Of a stretch of 64,000 bases of DNA, positions 62,136 through 64,000 are shown piece after piece. Origin of the DNA: Saprospiraceae bacterium (GTDB lineage Bacteria; Bacteroidota; Bacteroidia; Chitinophagales; Saprospiraceae). A program made the translations under genes and the position numbers. The notes beneath the pieces were generated by a model. It did no database searches and was not told the DNA's origin. It saw only the letters and a list, made by a program, of their open reading frames with translations. Position 1 is the first letter of the stretch. Every line of letters begins with the position of its first letter. The stretch is taken from positions 124,001-188,000 of the forward strand of contig JADKAS010000007.1 of the NCBI GenBank assembly GCA_016715245.1, in the 5' to 3' direction.

Positions 62136-63515
62136 ATGCTTGAAGTGTATTCTTCAGATGATTTAATAAAGATTTTACCTTATGTGTTTACATTTGGAGC
62201 CACCCTGATACTTTTGGCCTATCAAACAGTATCATATTATCATTACAGAGACAGTCTGTTACGGGATTTCTGCGTCTACCTGTTTTCTCAGACTTGTTAC
62301 CTTAGTCTGGCTATTTGGATGCTTCTTGTTTTTAAGAGTTATACTGAATCTTCTCAAATTCTATTGATTGCAAAGGAGTCTCTGGAAATCCTGACTTACT
62401 TTTTTTATCTTATTTACACTACCAATGCCATTGGTTTTGATAATAAAAAGCATAAATTATTAAGAACGATCATCAAAGCCACCCTGATTACCATGCTCAT
62501 CTATCTGCCATTACAGCTCTTTGTGATATATGGATTGGAAACAAGTAATATATTTATTTTTACAAGCATCAGATTATTGATTTTTGCTTTGGCTATCCTG
62601 ATGTTTTGGCAAAGTTTTAAGATTAAAAACAATAGAATTCTGACCTATATCAGGTCGGCAACGATGATTTATTTCTTTTTTGGTGTTGCGAGTTTTACGG
62701 CTATGTTTTTTGACATTCAAAAATATCACATGGTTCCTTATCATTTTATCCTTATAGGTGTCATCACAGATTTAATTATTTTTTCGATAGCTATGTCGGA
62801 CAGGATTAAACATCAGATCATTGACGCCCAACAAATAGCTAAAGACAAGGAAATTGAACTTCAGACCATTCAATACAAACAGGAACTCGTCATCCAGGAG
62901 CAAAAGGAAGAATACAGAAGAAATATTGCCATGGACCTCCATGATGACATTGGTGCAAGTTTAAGCAGTATACTTATTTACAGTGAATTGGCGCAAAAAA
63001 CAATTCTTTCAAAACCAACAGCCACCCAAAATATTCTCAATAATATCAGCGTGCTATCCAAGGAAATCAGTAATAAATTGTCGGATTTTATCTGGAGTCT
63101 GAAAATAGAAAAAGGCATTACCCAAAATAACCTGAAACAACGGTTATTAGATTATCAGCAATTATTGTTTGCAGAACTGAATATAACATGTACATACGAA
63201 ATAGATGAAACCATTCTAACCGAAAATTTACATTTAATAAGAAATCTGCTTTTGATAATCAAAGAAGCTATGAATAATATTGCAAAATATTCAAAGGCAC
63301 AAAACGTGAAAATTTCATTGACAAAAACACCTGGAAAAATCAACTTATTGATTAAGGACGATGGAATTGGTTTTGATCAAAACGCATCTAAAAAAGGAAA
63401 CGGATTAAGTAATATGGTAAAAAGATGTGAATCTGTTCACGGGACTTGCAAAATCACATCAATTTTGGGTATAGGCACCACTGTTGAAATACAAATTGAA
63501 CATTCGGATAGCTAG
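62136..63515 (+). CDS. Membrane histidine kinase (HisKA_3 type, 7TM sensor)
   Basis: 459 residues. The N-terminal 215 residues have six or seven membrane helices without an extracellular domain, as in the degenerate neighbour. The kinase core is complete: phosphoacceptor His in IAMDLHDDIGASLSSI, N box LLIIKEAMNNIAKYSKA, and G boxes DDGIGFDQNA and GNGLSNM. It starts 16 bases after the degenerate kinase and precedes a response regulator. The two kinases share about the same architecture, so they probably arose by duplication. The stimulus, perhaps membrane state or a hydrophobic ligand, is unknown. Confidence 0.92.
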   Translation: MLEVYSSDDLIKILPYVFTFGATLILLAYQTVSYYHYRDSLLRDFCVYLFSQTCYLSLAIWMLLVFKSYTESSQILLIAKESLEILTYFFYLIYTTNAIGFDNKKHKLLRTIIKATLITMLIYLPLQLFVIYGLETSNIFIFTSIRLLIFALAILMFWQSFKIKNNRILTYIRSATMIYFFFGVASFTAMFFDIQKYHMVPYHFILIGVITDLIIFSIAMSDRIKHQIIDAQQIAKDKEIELQTIQYKQELVIQEQKEEYRRNIAMDLHDDIGASLSSILIYSELAQKTILSKPTATQNILNNISVLSKEISNKLSDFIWSLKIEKGITQNNLKQRLLDYQQLLFAELNITCTYEIDETILTENLHLIRNLLLIIKEAMNNIAKYSKAQNVKISLTKTPGKINLLIKDDGIGFDQNASKKGNGLSNMVKRCESVHGTCKITSILGIGTTVEIQIEHSDS

Positions 63516-63555
63516 ATTTAGGCAGTTATTTTTATTGAAAGTTATCTTAATTTTA
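63508..63555 (+). promoter_or_regulatory. Putative promoter of the last response regulator with the 17-base element
   Basis: ATAGCTAGATTTAGGCA (63508-63524) is an exact match to 50881-50897 and overlaps the kinase stop codon. Exactly 40 bases from its start is TAATTTTA (63548-63555), one base from TAnnTTTG, the same phase as in the fibre promoters. Confidence 0.55.
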
Positions 63556-63559
63556 TGCC

Positions 63560-64000
63560 ATGATAAAAGTTTTTATATACGACGATAGTGATGCCAGAAA
63601 AGAAAGTCTTAAAACTTTACTGGAATTTACTGATAATATGGAGTTTGTAGGTTCTGCCGGTAATTGCAGTCAAATAACCTCAGATATAGAAAATACCAAT
63701 CCTGATGTCGTATTAATGGATATCGAAATGCCTCTTGCAGACGGAATAGAGGGAGTTCGTCAGATAAAACTTTTTTTTCCGCATATAAAGGTTATCATGC
63801 AAACCGTTTATGAAGATATTGATAAAATATTTAAAGCTTTTGAACACGGCGCTGCCGGTTATATATTAAAGAAAGCTTCTATAGACCAAATCATTGAAAG
63901 TATTGATAAAGTATATGATGGTCAGGTATTTATAACGCCGAGCATGGCACTTCAGATTATCAACAATCTGGAAAAGTTTTCAAAAAAAGATGGAAATACT
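63560..64000 (+). CDS. NarL/FixJ-family response regulator, 3'-partial
   Basis: 147 codons are visible and the frame is open to the window end. The receiver domain is complete: acidic pair FIYDDSDARKES, phosphoacceptor Asp in VVLMDIEMPLADG, switch Thr in MQTVYED and Lys in YILKKAS. It is about 60-70% identical by eye to the first regulator over this length. The LuxR DNA-binding domain is expected beyond 64000. It follows the intact kinase by 44 bases and is its likely partner. The 17-base element lies just upstream. Confidence 0.9.
   Translation, partial: MIKVFIYDDSDARKESLKTLLEFTDNMEFVGSAGNCSQITSDIENTNPDVVLMDIEMPLADGIEGVRQIKLFFPHIKVIMQTVYEDIDKIFKAFEHGAAGYILKKASIDQIIESIDKVYDGQVFITPSMALQIINNLEKFSKKDGNT

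Noticed and set aside
1..64000. CRISPR array, tRNA or rRNA genes
   Set aside because: No regularly spaced short repeats and no tRNA- or rRNA-like sequence were recognised by eye; a dedicated tRNA/rRNA search was not run.

Overview
The window comes from an AT-rich member of the Bacteroidota, most likely a Saprospiria-type bacterium (placement inferred from gene content only). The evidence is type IX secretion (T9SS) sorting domains of both type A and type B, giant secreted proteins built from HYR-like, SprB, cohesin-like and dockerin-like modules, MlaE/MCE lipid transport genes, hmgA-hppD, and promoters of the Bacteroidota type (-7 box TAnnTTTG, few Shine-Dalgarno sites).

Layout. 1-11.8 kb: two giant secreted T9SS proteins, the first cut by the window edge and split by a one-base frameshift, each followed by a strong terminator. 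11.8-15.1 kb: a periplasmic thioredoxin-fold protein, a polyprenol-phosphate mannosyltransferase, an EamA permease and an O-methyltransferase. 15.1-19 kb: an SprB-repeat surface protein. 19.7-26.7 kb: a saccharopine-dehydrogenase-like oxidoreductase, a GIY-YIG protein, and a four-gene minus-strand operon (3-oxoadipyl-CoA thiolase, BNR-repeat lipoprotein, unknown protein, GH20 hexosaminidase split by an A7 frameshift). 26.9-32.1 kb: a CotH/lamin-tail T9SS protein and a three-gene MlaE-MlaF-MlaD-like operon. 32.5-41.7 kb: minus-strand secreted and membrane proteins, including a T9SS beta-propeller protein, a porin next to a pentameric ligand-gated channel homologue, and small secreted lectin/CAP proteins whose spacers carry a repeated element. 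41.9-50.6 kb: a TPR-LuxR regulator behind a palindromic site, a BaeRF-like protein, and an accessory island next to hppD-hmgA. The island holds two tandem REP-associated transposase (RAYT) copies, REP palindromes, a broken hicBA module and a duplicated tail of hppD. 50.9-64 kb: two tandem YadA-head-like fibre proteins, then five signalling genes: propeller kinase, response regulator, degenerate kinase, kinase, response regulator (cut by the window edge).

The most promising unexplained signal is a 17-base element, exact at two places and with two mismatches at a third. It lies at one fixed distance upstream of the -7 box of both fibre genes and of the last response regulator, which suggests that the signalling cluster controls the fibres and itself.

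Several long genes are broken by one- or two-base indels at short homopolymers (near 3583, 22572, 55240, 57958). These may be consensus errors or real decay. The two gene pieces are listed separately in each case, with the joined gene described.
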